DNA of 64,000 nt from Buddleja alternifolia (GCA_019426215.1 CM033396.1:32159154-32223153); one strand, 5' to 3'. Shown: positions 35,259-45,846, numbered from the stretch's first letter. Notes: generated by a model not told the origin, from the sequence alone. Made by a program: numbers and translations.

Positions 35259-35684
35259 TTACTCATCTTCATCTGACATGTAGTAGTCTGATCTGTAAGT
35301 AGGATGAGTCAAAACATTTTGTATTTCACGACGTGTGAGTCTCTGGCCTCGTGCAAATGCAAGTTCTTCCGCAAGTTCAAGCATGTGATATCTACAACGA
35401 CGTAAAATCATCCTGTTGTTTTCGATTCTTATCCGTGAAACAACCCTTCTACAATTTGCTTCACCATTCCTTAGCATCGTTAAGGATCTACGTCATGGAA
35501 TTGGCACGCCAAGTCTTCGAAGATCATTAACCAACTCTTCAGATTTGAGCACTCGATGAGACCATTCCCTTCTGAGCCCACAATAATACTCAACAGGGTT
35601 ATCATTTATACATGCCTCGTAGTCATCGTTTCTTTCTACTAATAACCATGTTTGTCGATGCCTAGAGCTGTTATTATCTCCCAT
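35259..35684 (-). pseudogene. MULE accessory ORF, copy A, interrupted by one in-frame stop
   Basis: The frame from ATG 35684 runs 63 codons to TGA (35493-35495) and continues in the same frame to 35259, ending SDYYMSDEDE. It is paralogous to the ORF at 36077-36535: shared RIxxENNRM, then YRSD..MSDE at the end, and PRRR versus P-stop-RR. A CGA-to-TGA change explains the stop. Basic and acidic patches but no named domain. It diverges head-to-head from its paralogue. Confidence 0.6.
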
Positions 35685-35759
35685 TTTTTGAGTTGAATTT
35701 GAAGATAATGAAATACCTGATGTGATTTTATGGTGTCTAGTCGAGATAATTTTTTCGTG

Positions 35760-36040
35760 TTATATATACTACTAAATTTTTGTCTGCATTATCATCACGG
35801 ATGCTTTCACGAGGCCTACTGTAGGTGACGGTGACGTTTCACTTTTAATTTCTTTTTTTTGGTCAGCATTCCTACTGTAGACAGACGCTTTCACGAGGCC
35901 TACTGTAGGCGATGGCGACGTTTCATCGGCTATTTTGTTTTTGTTAGCATTGCCACTGTTGACAGATACTTTCACGAGGCCTACTGTAGGCGATGGCGAC
36001 GTTTCAACTTTCTTTTTTGGTCTGATGAGTATATATACAA
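35760..36040. promoter_or_regulatory. Triple-repeat spacer between divergent MULE ORFs, candidate bidirectional promoter
   Basis: Three tandem copies (unit about 82 bp; cores near 35806, 35889 and 35969) share CTTTCACGAGGCCTACTGTA followed by GGCGATGGCGACGTTTCA. TATATA boxes facing outward flank them on both sides (about 35760-35768 and 36030-36039). Confidence 0.6.
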
Positions 36041-36076
36041 AGGGCCTGGTTATCAATCTTATTAACAATAGTAAGA

Positions 36077-36535
36077 ATGGAGCCGTTTAGAGCCCCAAAA
36101 TTGTTTTACACTCCTGGTGATATTTTTCGTGCCATGGGACGTAGTTGGCTGTTGGATGATGATTATTATTATTCATTGAATCCAAATCAGAGATATTCAC
36201 AAGTATATTTGCAAATGATGAAAGATGAATGGCGTCATCGGGTGCAAGAACAAGACGGGCTTGTCACAGATTGTCGTGAACGTCAGATTTGTTGGCCGAG
36301 ACGAAGAGCCATACTCATGCTTTGTGTAACGCCACATGAGAAAACTACAGCACTCAATAGGATACGTGAGGAGAATAACAGGATGGTTATGCGTATGCAG
36401 CGTCTTCATTATCAAGAAATTTCACGAGAATACGCCTTATGTGGTTACGTGCAAGAAGCAAGAGCCCGATGGGAGCTTAGTGTAGGTCCTCAGTATCGGT
36501 CAGATATTGAAATGTCTGATGAGGAGAATAACTAG
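36077..36535 (+). CDS. MULE accessory ORF, copy B, intact, function unknown
   Basis: 152 residues from ATG to stop, about 40 bp after a TATATATAC box. Highly charged, with predicted helices (QVYLQMMKDEWRHRVQEQDG; ALNRIREENNRMVMRMQRLH) and an acidic tail (MSDEENN). No domain is recognised. A decayed paralogue (35259-35684) is transcribed in the opposite direction from the same spacer. Position within the transposon suggests an accessory role, such as DNA binding, regulation or anti-silencing. That is inference from context and from the existence of VANC-type proteins in other plant MULEs. Confidence 0.6.
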   Translation: MEPFRAPKLFYTPGDIFRAMGRSWLLDDDYYYSLNPNQRYSQVYLQMMKDEWRHRVQEQDGLVTDCRERQICWPRRRAILMLCVTPHEKTTALNRIREENNRMVMRMQRLHYQEISREYALCGYVQEARARWELSVGPQYRSDIEMSDEENN

Positions 36536-36773
36536 ATTACGTATTAGCTTTTATTTCATATTACTTCAAAGTCGTCTTACTTTCGTATGTTTTTCGCCTT
36601 CAAATAAAATAATTATGTTCCTATAGTTCATTGGTCTATTTTTATTTTTGGTCTTTCAATTGAAAAATATAATATAAATATAAATATGCAGAAATATTAC
36701 AAATTGCTACAAATTATATTCGAAAAAGAAAATCAAAAAATTATAAACTACAAATGAAAATGACTATCTACTA

Positions 36774-39113
36774 TTAATTCCGACCGCGATGCCCCCCCGT
36801 GCCAAAAAATGGTGTACGCCTCTCCCTAGTTGAACGTCTAAGTTGCCCCGTTTTGTTTTCTGTTCTGTTCATGTCAAAGCTAAACGGAACTGCAGACGTG
36901 TCAAATTGCAAAGAGGCTGGAGGTGGATTCCTGTTTACGGAAGGTGGATTGTTCGACAGGTCTAGGCTGAGGTTTGTGTGAGGGTCCTCCATATATTGAT
37001 CCCACAAATTTTCGGGCGTTGCCCAAGTTGATGATGAAGGCCCCTCATCTTGGACTGAATAATGTCCTTGATACTCGGGAGTAGGAACAGCCATCTGGGG
37101 AAAGTAATCCCCGGTATAACAGGGAGTAGTAAAAGTCGCAGAGGATGGTCCCAAAGTGGTGGTGAGAGGTACTTGACTCGAGGGTCCAGCTTCGCCCTGA
37201 TCAAAATTAACACCCGATGCTGAATCATCACGGCGGCTAAATGTGACCCGGCCTGAAATCTGGTTAAGACCCTGACTCAATTGGGCAGAAGTGCACGATT
37301 CAGGGTAATCTTGGACAAGTCTTTGCAATTCTTGAATTTGCCTATTCTGTAAAAGATAAACAAAAAACATAAGACAAATCAAAACATATATATAGGCGAA
37401 ATGTAATGTAATGTTAACCTAAAACAATTATATATACTGACCACATCATGCAACAGAGGCGCCGACCCTGTTTGGAAGCCTTCATTAGACCTATCCAACA
37501 TCCTTGATATATAACGACGCGTGGTCCTATCATACCAGGACCCGTAATCATCTGTTGCGCCCGTATCCTCGTCACCTCCCACAATATGATTTAATCGGTC
37601 ATTCCATATATCGATGAAAGTCCTATTAAAAGTGGACCAATCCTCATTGTCCCTCCCAGCACAGTCAACCCTATTGAAATGTGGGTGCGTATATAAGTGT
37701 GGAACCGTTTGTCGAAATTGAAGCTGTTGAAGCACACGCTCAGGACGGTGATACTCCACAATATTGAGGAATACCATCGGAACTGATGCTCTCCACACAT
37801 TAGGGGCCAGACACTCAGGTGGCAACTCAGCAATATCGGGCTCATTGAAGTTGTATAAGTCCCATACAAACTGAAATAAAAACATTTAACACCACCATTT
37901 ATAAATCGCAAGGGTTTTATAATTTTATAATATAACAACCCGAAGAATTTTTTTTACTCACATGATGATAGGCCATCTGATCTAATGCTTCTCTAGCTGC
38001 CACTACAACGCCAGTGGATGTCGTTTCGTTTTTCATGGGACGAAACCACCTACAATATCAATAATGCAAATAATTAAAAAAAATAGTTGTTTTTGAATTA
38101 AAAATCTTAATTAAATAAGTTACCGTTTCCCATAAGGCGTTCGTGCAATGCCTAAGAGATCAATTTGTCCCATTTCCTGTGGCAAACGGGCTGGCCTCAC
38201 AACCAATATTCGTGACCATGCCCACAACTATTAAAAACAAAAATACATTCATTTATTAAACATTTATTATTTTACATAAAGATATAACAACAAAAAATAA
38301 TAAATTATACCTGTAACAATGTTAAAGGGCCAGACACTCCTTTCGAAGTCCTCAGGGAGGCATGATATAATTGACGGTACAAATACAATACGCCAACACA
38401 CCACTCCCCCAACTATATGAGTAAACCTCGTCAATATTTTCAAAAAATTTTAACCACAAAATCGAAATCCCTTCTCCGGTGCTGTCAGGTAGCATGACGC
38501 CAAGCAATGCAAAAGCCCAACATCGTGCTATCTGATCAACCATATGCTCAGGGGACCCATCATCAATTGATGCTGCGTTCAATTTTATGAATGCACATAA
38601 ACTTTTCATTTTTAAGCGCATACCCGCGGGTTTACAATCACCTCGTGTAATTTGTAAACCTAAAAGCTGATGCACTAACGCCGCATAATCATTAAACCCA
38701 TTAAAGGGATGATGAATAACTAACGCCTTACCATCAATTGGTACGCCCCATAATATTGCTATATCTTGGAGAGTAATAGTAGCCTCTCCACTTCTGAGGT
38801 GAAACGTATTCGTCTCCGGACGCCACCTCTAAATGAGTGCATTCATCAGTCCCATATCCAATCTAAGTTGGCCACACCGAGTGAACAGGTAAAAGCGGTA
38901 AAACCCCATTTGATGGAGTTTTCGTAAGACTCGATGATGTGGTAGAACAAATCCGTTAGCTTTGAACATTTTAAAATAATGTCCATCTGCTCGTCTAGAT
39001 CGTACTTTTTCATCGTTCCCAGAAAATACCAACTCAGACCTATGGCTTGCCTGATCCGACAACACACTAGGATCTGCAGGCCCATATATATTACGATCGT
39101 ACCAATTTGCCAT
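36774..39113 (-). pseudogene. Plant mobile domain (PMD/MAIN-like) gene carried by the MULE
   Basis: Five exons (39113-38311, 38227-38124, 38049-37962, 37870-37442, 37346-36774) with GT..AG junctions follow the layout of MAIN-like PMD proteins. Motifs include RWRPETNTFHL, ITLQDIAILWGVPIDG, ARCWAFALLGVMLPDST, LWAWSRILVVRP, DIWNDRLNHIV and a WYDRTTRRYISR segment. A basic RRSTRERRTPFF tail ends the protein. Lesions: a TAG at 38829-38831 in place of the usual Glu before RWRPET, and a 5-bp insertion near 38392 that shifts frame. PMD host proteins (MAIN, MAIL1) act in silencing and genome stability; transposon copies are known from MULE and Ty3 elements. Confidence 0.82.
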
Positions 39114-39239
39114 CCTGCATTTATAAAATATAATAAACACAATTAGAATACAATGAATTAGTTAGATTATCATCCACTATTCTAAATGGTAACAAATCCT
39201 AACTTCTATTACAAAAATTGAACAATGACGTCAAAATTT

Positions 39240-39770
39240 TTACTAAAATTCAAAAATAATATTTTAAAATTCGAAATTCAACACATCAAAATCGAAACAT
39301 AAACCCTAAAATTACACCTTCTACACTACAATTAACCAAAGGATCCTAAAATTCAAAAAAATAATACCATAAAATTCGAAATTCAACACATCAAATTGAA
39401 ACATAAACCCTAAAATTACACCTTCTACACTACAATTAACCAAGGGATCCTAAAATTCAAAAAAATAATACCATAAAATTCGAAATTCAACACATCAAAA
39501 TTGAAACATAAACCCTAAAATTACACCTTCTACACTACAATTAACCAAAGGATCCTAAAATTCAAAAAAATAATACCATAAAATTCGAAATTGAACACAT
39601 CAAAATTGAAACATAAACCCTAAAATTACACCTTCTACACTACAATTAACCAAAGAATCCTAAAATTCAAAAAAATAATACCATAAATTTCGAAATTCAA
39701 CACATCAAAATTGAAACATAAACCCTAAAATTACACCTTCTACACTACAATTAACCAATGACTCCTAAAA
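39240..39770. repeat. Tandem array, 105-bp unit, about five copies
   Basis: The anchor ACACCTTCTACACTACAATT recurs at about 39314, 39418, 39523, 39628 and 39733, with very high identity between units. It lies upstream of the PMD gene, inside the MULE. Confidence 0.92.
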
Positions 39771-40264
39771 TTGGGGGAAAAAAATCACAACAACTAACCA
39801 ATTAAGCAACAATCACAAATTTTCAATAATAAACTAAAATTCTACTACTAAATTTCAAAAATAACACCATAAAAATTCAATATCGTGCAAATTAATCAAT
39901 AAAATTCGAAACATACAATAAAATACATCAATGTTGAAACATAAACTCTAAAATTAGTACATATAGGAAAATAAATCCTAAAATTCTAAAATAAAACCCT
40001 AAAATTTTGAAATAAATTAGGAAATACTACTAAATTAAGCAATAATTATAATAGGAATTACAAAAATATAAAATTATAAATTTACCTTAAATTGGAAAGA
40101 TTAGGAGAGGAGAAGAGGGTAAGATTCGGTGGGAGGAGTTTGAGTTTGCAGTAGGAGAGGAGAAGAGGGGAAGAGAGAAAGAGAGAAGAAGAAAAGAAGG
40201 GAGAAAGAGAGGGGAAGAGGGGAAGAGAGAAGGGAGGGGTCGTCGGTCCTCGGTCCGTTGGGTC

Positions 40265-40536
40265 TGGTTACGCCATTCAGAATGGCGTAACCTGACATAT
40301 ATGTCAGGATACGTCATTAAGAATGGCGTATCCAGACTCAACGGCAAATTAAAAAAAAAATAATTTGAACGAAATTAAAAAAAAAAAAAATTATTAGACG
40401 ATACGCCATTAGGAATGGCGTATCCAGGTGGATACGCCATTCCTAATGGCGTATCGTTCTATTTCTGAATTATTAATATTTTGTATATTATTTTTTAAAA
40501 AATTATTAAAAACTATATTATTTATTTAAAAAATCC
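40265..40536 (-). repeat. Right TIR of the MULE
   Basis: Inverted copy of 31089-31345, with four TACGCCATT...AATGGCGTA palindromes, better preserved than on the left. Ends TTTAAAAAATCC. Confidence 0.88.
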
Positions 40537-40840
40537 ATAAACAGTTAGACCTATAAAGAATCAAAATCAACTCTACTTCTAACTAGCTACAGGTAACTTT
40601 AACTTTGTTACCAACAAACACAAAATAAAGGAATAACTAATAAAACGACAAAAGCGATTTACGTGGTTCAACAATGTGCCTACATCCACGGCAAAGGAGG
40701 AGAAAATTTCACTATTGAAGAAGAAGTACATGATACAAAGTATGTCAAGAGGAGTCCTCACTCAACCTAGTCCCAAATTTTAGTGAAAGAGGTAAAGAAC
40801 CGGCCTTTTTGATTTTGAGTCTTCTGCGAGCCTAGGATTT
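40537..40840 (+). repeat. Tandem duplication, copy 1 right part
   Basis: Begins with the right target duplication, then matches 41484-41787, including a retroelement-derived GCGATTTACGTGGTTC patch. Ends GGATTT at the junction with copy 2. Confidence 0.85.
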
Positions 40841-41787
40841 CTTGTACTAAAAATTACAGGTGACGAACCAAGTGTTCCAGTACGCAAAGAAGGCCGGAGC
40901 AAACTACATAAACAAGCCCAAAATGCGGCACTACGTGCACTTCTACGCGCTCCACTGCCTCGACGAGGCATCATCTAATGCGCTGCGTATAGCAAGGCAG
41001 GGATGGGATATCGATGCCTTATTCAATGCTCATCCACGCCTCACCATCTGGTACGTTCCCACCAAGCTCCGCCAGCTCTGCCATGCTGAGAGGAGCAGCG
41101 CCACCGCATCTAGCTCCATTACCGGTGGGATTGATCACTTGCCCTTCTAGTGTGTAATGGAAATTTAGGTAGACCTGATTTGTGAGATTGAAATGTTCCT
41201 TTCAATTTGCCCAATGTAATATGGAAACTTGATCTTGTAGTAGTAAGAGTACTAGTATTTTCCCTTTTTATGTTTATTAGCATGATAACCAATATATGGT
41301 TAACTATAATGACCATAATTTCAAATATCTATCTCAAATTGGTATTTCATCTCATTTATTATTTCACATTTAATTTTGATTACATAGATCTTTTCTTTAA
41401 ATTAGTCAAATTCCAATCTCTTTATATTACATAATTAAGTAGCTATAGACTGTCAATAGTATGATTATAGTATATAATCAGTTGGACCTATAAAGAATCA
41501 AAATCAACTCTACTTCTAACTAGCTACAAGTAACTTTAAATTTTTTACGAACAAAGGCGAAATAAAGGAATAAATGATAAAACGACACAAGCGATTTACG
41601 TGGTTCGGCAATGTGCCTACATCCACGGAAGAGGAAGAGAGAATTTCACTATTGACGAAGAAGTACAGGATACAAAATATGCCAAGAGTCTTCACTCAGC
41701 GTAGTCCCAAATTTTAGCCCATATTTGTAGTGAAAGAGGTAAAGAACCGGCCTTTTTGATTTTCAGTCTTCTGCGAGTCTAGGATTT
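40841..41787 (+). repeat. Tandem duplication, copy 2 (uninterrupted, with empty MULE site)
   Basis: 947-bp copy starting CTTGTACTAAAAATTACAG and ending GGATTT. At 41474-41483 ATAATCAGTT corresponds to the MULE target, with no insertion. Confidence 0.88.
40860..41150 (+). pseudogene. LEAFY exon 3 duplicate with internal 72-bp deletion
   Basis: Still open reading frame, begins right after an intron-like CAG and ends DHLPF-stop, like LEAFY exon 3. It lacks 24 residues in the DNA-binding domain (joining ASSNALR to IARQGWD, so the [11 protein letters not shown] and WRQACYKP segments are gone). It has no exons 1-2 nearby. Other changes include VFQYAKK for VFRYAKK and HFYALH for HCYALH. It retains HPRL, the family consensus. 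Splicing from LEAFY exon 2 into this copy is conceivable but would give a protein without a complete DNA-binding fold. Confidence 0.92.
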
Positions 41788-41813
41788 CACAACAGAATTC
41801 TTCTTCAACAAAA

Positions 41814-42863
41814 TTAGATACAAATTCTATGATCATAAGAAAAGCAATCTTCTGCAAGCAACTCACAGCCATAGCTAAATTCACCATCATCACTCTCACA
41901 ACATGCAAATCCAATATATTCAACCTCATCCAAATCCAGATCATCTTCTAGTTCCTCATCAACTTCTTCATCATCATCATTCTTCAATCCTTGAAGAAAC
42001 GGATGACTCAACAGCATTTCACAAGTCATTCTGTACATAGGCCTCCTCATAAAACAACGCTTTAAGAAATCCTTAGCCTCCTTCGATAACTCATTTGGAA
42101 TTTTCGGAGATTCCTTTTCCGCACTTATCTTCCTAAGAATTTCCTCAACTTTCAACTTTTCATCCCAAACCGGCTTCCCCGTTAACATCTCAAGCACAAT
42201 ACAACCAAGTGCCCAAACATCACATGGAGCTTCTTGAACACGATCCCTCACCGCCTCGGGAGATAAATACATAGGGGTGCCCCTCCAATATGCCTCCAAT
42301 TTCCTCTTCTTTGACATTTTTGCCCTCTTCGCTAAACCAAAATCAGCAATCTTCGTTCTAAACTCAGTAATCGCGTTTCTTCCATAATTTGGCACAAGCA
42401 AGATATTATCGGGCTTCATATCGCAATGAACATAGCCAATTTGATGAATATGATTTAAACCTCTAAGGAGAGATCTTGTGTATACCTTAGCCTCAAATTC
42501 AGGCAATCCTTTACCGTTTGATTTCTTGATCCTAGTGGCTAGGGTTCCACCAGAGCCATATTCTAATAACAGATTATATGCCATAACGCCATGGTCACCC
42601 ATAGTTGTCTCTTCACCGAAACATTCAATTATATCAGGACAACCTTGGATATTGCTAAAGATCTCCCTCTCCTTCTGAATCGAACCGGAAACGGAAACCT
42701 CGGCTGATTTTACAGCCATCACAGATGGAAAGTAGCTTTGTTTTGATCTGGATTTCTTGATAGTTGCTAAATAAACGGACCCAAAACTTCCTTTTCCTAA
42801 CATCGAACCCCTGATCCATGAAAACCCATCTCCATATCCATTAACACTCTTTTCTTGCACCAT
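41814..42863 (-). CDS. MAPKKK17/18/20-type protein kinase, single exon
   Basis: 349 residues. Complete kinase domain: Gly loop GKGSFG (about 23-28), catalytic Lys52 in VMAVKSA, HCDMKPDN with Asp148, DFGLAK with Asp174, GTPMYLSPE activation-segment end, and DVWALGCIVLEMLTGKPVW. An acidic stretch (DDDDEEVDEELEDDLDLDE) follows the domain. The short, intronless MEKK-like form is typical of Arabidopsis MAPKKK13-21, which are ABA- and stress-responsive and phosphorylate MKKs. All catalytic residues are present. Exact orthology is not determined. Confidence 0.93.
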   Translation of the reverse strand: MVQEKSVNGYGDGFSWIRGSMLGKGSFGSVYLATIKKSRSKQSYFPSVMAVKSAEVSVSGSIQKEREIFSNIQGCPDIIECFGEETTMGDHGVMAYNLLLEYGSGGTLATRIKKSNGKGLPEFEAKVYTRSLLRGLNHIHQIGYVHCDMKPDNILLVPNYGRNAITEFRTKIADFGLAKRAKMSKKRKLEAYWRGTPMYLSPEAVRDRVQEAPCDVWALGCIVLEMLTGKPVWDEKLKVEEILRKISAEKESPKIPNELSKEAKDFLKRCFMRRPMYRMTCEMLLSHPFLQGLKNDDDEEVDEELEDDLDLDEVEYIGFACCESDDGEFSYGCELLAEDCFSYDHRICI

Positions 42864-43225
42864 TTTCTCGTACGAATATATATTTATATATAATTAAGTA
42901 GCTATTTTTTGAATTTACTTGAAACTGGAATGTGCAAACTCAATTATGAGAACGATCGAAAAGGAAATATATATATAATAGTATACTTGTGTTTCTAGCT
43001 AGGGTTTAGGAGTTTTTGAGAAATTAAACTTGGGGTTTACGTAATGAGAACAAGTGAGGAAAGGGAGAGTTCTTATGCTATAAGGGGTTTACGTAATGAG
43101 AACAACAGCTCACGCTTTCTTGGAAGTTAATAAAATGCCTATAGATAAAATTGACCTGCGTTTTTATTAATCTAAGTATGATTTCCTAGGGAGTTTGAGT
43201 TGGTTGGTTAGTAATCAAACTCTTT

Positions 43226-43631
43226 GGCAATGTTTGGTTATGTTTTGGGATGGTATTTTGGTGAAAATTATTGGTGAGAAATTTATGGGGACACGTGCGT
43301 GTTTGATGAGATTGTCTTTGGTTTTATTTTGGGAGTTGGTTTTTGGGTGTGTTTTTTTTGTGAGATAATGTTTGGTTTTGTTTCCAGAGGGAACAAAAGT
43401 TACTGTAGCAGTCAAATCATGAAGCTTTTGTCTGTTAGAGAGGAGAGAGAAGAGAGAAAATATTATGAGAGGAGTTTAGGGACAAAGTAGGTGTAGAAAG
43501 ATGTAAAATAATTATTGTGTTTTTTTTGGACCAAAAAATAGTGTATTTTTGACCAAATATTGTGTGAGTCAAACATTGTTTGGTGGGAATTTTGGACCAA
43601 ACATGAGTTGAAAACATAACCAAACATACCC
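43226..43631. mobile_element. MITE (GGCAATGTTTGGTTATG type), upstream of the kinase gene
   Basis: The left end GGCAATGTTTGGTTATGTTT is mirrored at the right end by AAAACATAACCAAACATACC. Terminal GG(C/T)ATGTTTGG words resemble PIF/Harbinger-related MITEs. No clear target duplication. It lies about 360 bp upstream of the kinase start. Confidence 0.6.
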
Positions 43632-43848
43632 TTTATCTCTCCCGCTTTTATTGCTTTAAGGGTCATCATCCCAATTGCCATATGCTAATTTAGCATAATT
43701 AATTTCGATATGTTATGAATTTGCTACCTCTTTTCAAAATATACTCATTTAAGATTACCATTAAATGAGCGCTTGATTTAAATTCAATAAAAAGTTTTCA
43801 CCATTTATTACTAATATGGAACTTATATTGATGACTTGAATTTAATAA

Positions 43849-44693
43849 CACTAAATAAATAGATTAGTAACAATATATGAAGCGACAATATTAAGATTGT
43901 CACTAATTAAATATATTTAATGACAAGAGTTTATGATTTGTCACAAAAATGATATTGAAAAGTTAAATTGTAACAAGAATTGTATATAAGTTGCCACACA
44001 TGACAATTATTGACAATGAAACTATTGTGACTGTCGATAATTAATGACAAATGTTTAGAGAGGATTGTGAAAATTACATTTTTCGTTCTATAAATTCCCC
44101 CATTTTAAATTTGGTCCCATTTTTTTACAAATTTATCACATTTAGTTCTCTAACTTTCAAAATGTCTCATGTTTAATCTCAACCGAAATTTTTGTCCAAA
44201 ACATAACGGCCAAAACCAGCAGTCAACATTTTGACCTTTTTTTTTTTTGAAATTTTGTGCGTGAGTGACACATGATACTACTCAAAAGAAATATCGTAGT
44301 ATTGAATATAATTCGCGTGTGAATACATTCATGCACGAATTCCCCCAACCCCCCCCCCCCCCCCGCCCCCCACCCCTCCAAAAGAAAGAAAATTTTGGTC
44401 AAAATATTGACTAACGAAGTTGACCGTTAAATTTTGGACAAAAATTTCCACTGAGGCTAAATATGAGATACTTTGAAAGTTATAGAACCAAATGTGATAA
44501 ATTCTTAATTAACGAATGAGACCAAAATTAAAATGGGACAAAGTTATGGGGCAAAAAATGCAATCTTCAGGAGAGGATTATTGTCATTAAGATTTTAGAG
44601 TCATTATAGTGACAATACAAAAACTATAAACTTATGATTTATATTTGGTGACAACTCTGGATATTTTGTCACTAATATTATTTTTATGTAGTG
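43849..44693. mobile_element. Small non-autonomous CACTA element, interrupted by another insertion
   Basis: Left end CACTAAATAAAT, right end ATTTTTATGTAGTG (inverse CACTACATAAAAAT). Many subterminal TTGTCAC/GTGACAA words and a 3-bp target duplication TAA on both sides, all typical of CACTA (En/Spm) elements. Confidence 0.75.
44067..44570. mobile_element. MULE-type MITE nested in the CACTA element
   Basis: Flanked by perfect 9-bp direct repeats GAGAGGATT (44058-44066 and 44571-44579). TIRs of over 150 bp open GTGAAAATTACATTTTTCG and close with the inverse of CTGAAGATTGCATTTTTTG. A 9-bp duplication is the Mutator hallmark. No ORF. A poly-C tract lies at 44349-44365. Confidence 0.8.
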
Positions 44694-44699
44694 TAATAA

Positions 44700-45325
44700 G
44701 TGATTCATTATTTTATTTACAACTTTTTGACTATGTAACTTATTATCTTATTATCATTAAACTTCATTGACTTGTAATGCCAAGTATATTAAATTTATTG
44801 ACAATCTTAACAATAAATATAGTTGAAAGTGTGTCTGTTCAATTTTTAATTACTATTTTTCATACATTTTACTTATTTGATTTTTTATATAATTGTCACA
44901 AATTTGATAGCAACTCGAATGATGGTTCATCCAGTAACTTTTGATCCATATTGATGTGAGTCAAAATTTTGCACCAAAAAATTATAAGACTATCAATACG
45001 ATAATGCTAGAAACAAAAAAAAGGTAAAAAAATATAAACACGAGAATTAAAGACTTTTATTACATTGAAAGTGTACTCTTGAGAGAAAATACAAGTAGAA
45101 TAATATTTGCCAAATAACACGTCCCCCTAATTTTTTTTTTGCATATTTGGCCTATTTATAATACATCATTTTCCATGGCCCTCTCCCCCACTTAGTGTTG
45201 ATATGGACTGTTTTTACACGAGCGGAGAGGTTAGTGGGGGTTTATTTCCTGTCACCTACTTTGGTACCACCCAACTGTGAATGTGAACCATTGATATGTA
45301 TATGATGATGTCATAAAGTGAAATG
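44700..45325. other. Gene-free AT-rich spacer
   Basis: No coding signal or structured repeat recognised. Confidence 0.6.
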
Positions 45326-45330
45326 ATGAC

Positions 45331-45846
45331 TGTTTATACTTAAAAATTAAATGGACTTTTCGAATCAAAAAGCCCAATCGGCCCAGTGTTTTATAAGCAC
45401 AAAATAATAGGTGCAAGAACAAAAAACAGTGGACCCATTAAAACTTAGACTTTATGAAATAGGGATCCAGGCCCAATGAAGCCAAAGAGTGAGAAGTTCG
45501 TCCAAGAGGAAGACGCTCCAAAAATAAAAGATTTTGAAAGAGTAGTTGTGAGCAGTTCCCGAAAGCAAGGAACGTGGGTTCATGGAGCAGAAATATATAC
45601 AAGCCAAGGAGAGAAGAAGAGGATCATCATCAGAATCACAATTCTACATTTTATATTCTTAGAACTAGCTTTGGCCTAGGAGTAGTCTATAGCGTAATTT
45701 AGAAGTAGTTTAACGTAGCAAGGAGAGTGGCAGAAGCTTGTACTGGTAAAACATCCGATCGATAGATTCTCATGGAGATAGAATCTCTTTTCAAATTTAA
45801 GTGTTTGATAGATAGTTCTTACCTTGACTTGAATTTTTCCTTCATC

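Larger units (their letters stand above)
31089..40536 (+). mobile_element. Autonomous-type Mutator-like element (MULE), 9.4 kb
   Basis: Terminal inverted repeats of about 250-270 bp (31089-31345 and 40265-40536, both opening GGATTTTTTAAATAAATAA). A 10-bp imperfect target duplication flanks them. The other LEAFY duplicate retains the empty site. Inside, in order: a MuDR-type transposase (+), a decayed small ORF (-), a triple-repeat spacer, an intact paralogous small ORF (+), a plant-mobile-domain gene (-) and a 105-bp tandem array. Long TIRs with a MULE-domain transposase place it in the Mutator superfamily. Confidence 0.92.

Noticed and set aside
36774..39140. Serine/threonine phosphatase 7 long-form-like host gene
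   Set aside because: The recognisable part is the PMD alone, with no phosphatase motifs, and it lies between MULE TIRs.
39240..39770. Possible CRISPR-like repeat array
   Set aside because: Directly abutting 105-bp units without unique spacers in a plant transposon: a minisatellite.
40860..41150. Second functional LEAFY gene
   Set aside because: Exons 1 and 2 absent and 24 DNA-binding residues deleted.
44349..44365. Poly-C tract as a regulatory quadruplex site
   Set aside because: Homopolymer inside a non-coding MITE; length uncertain in assembly.
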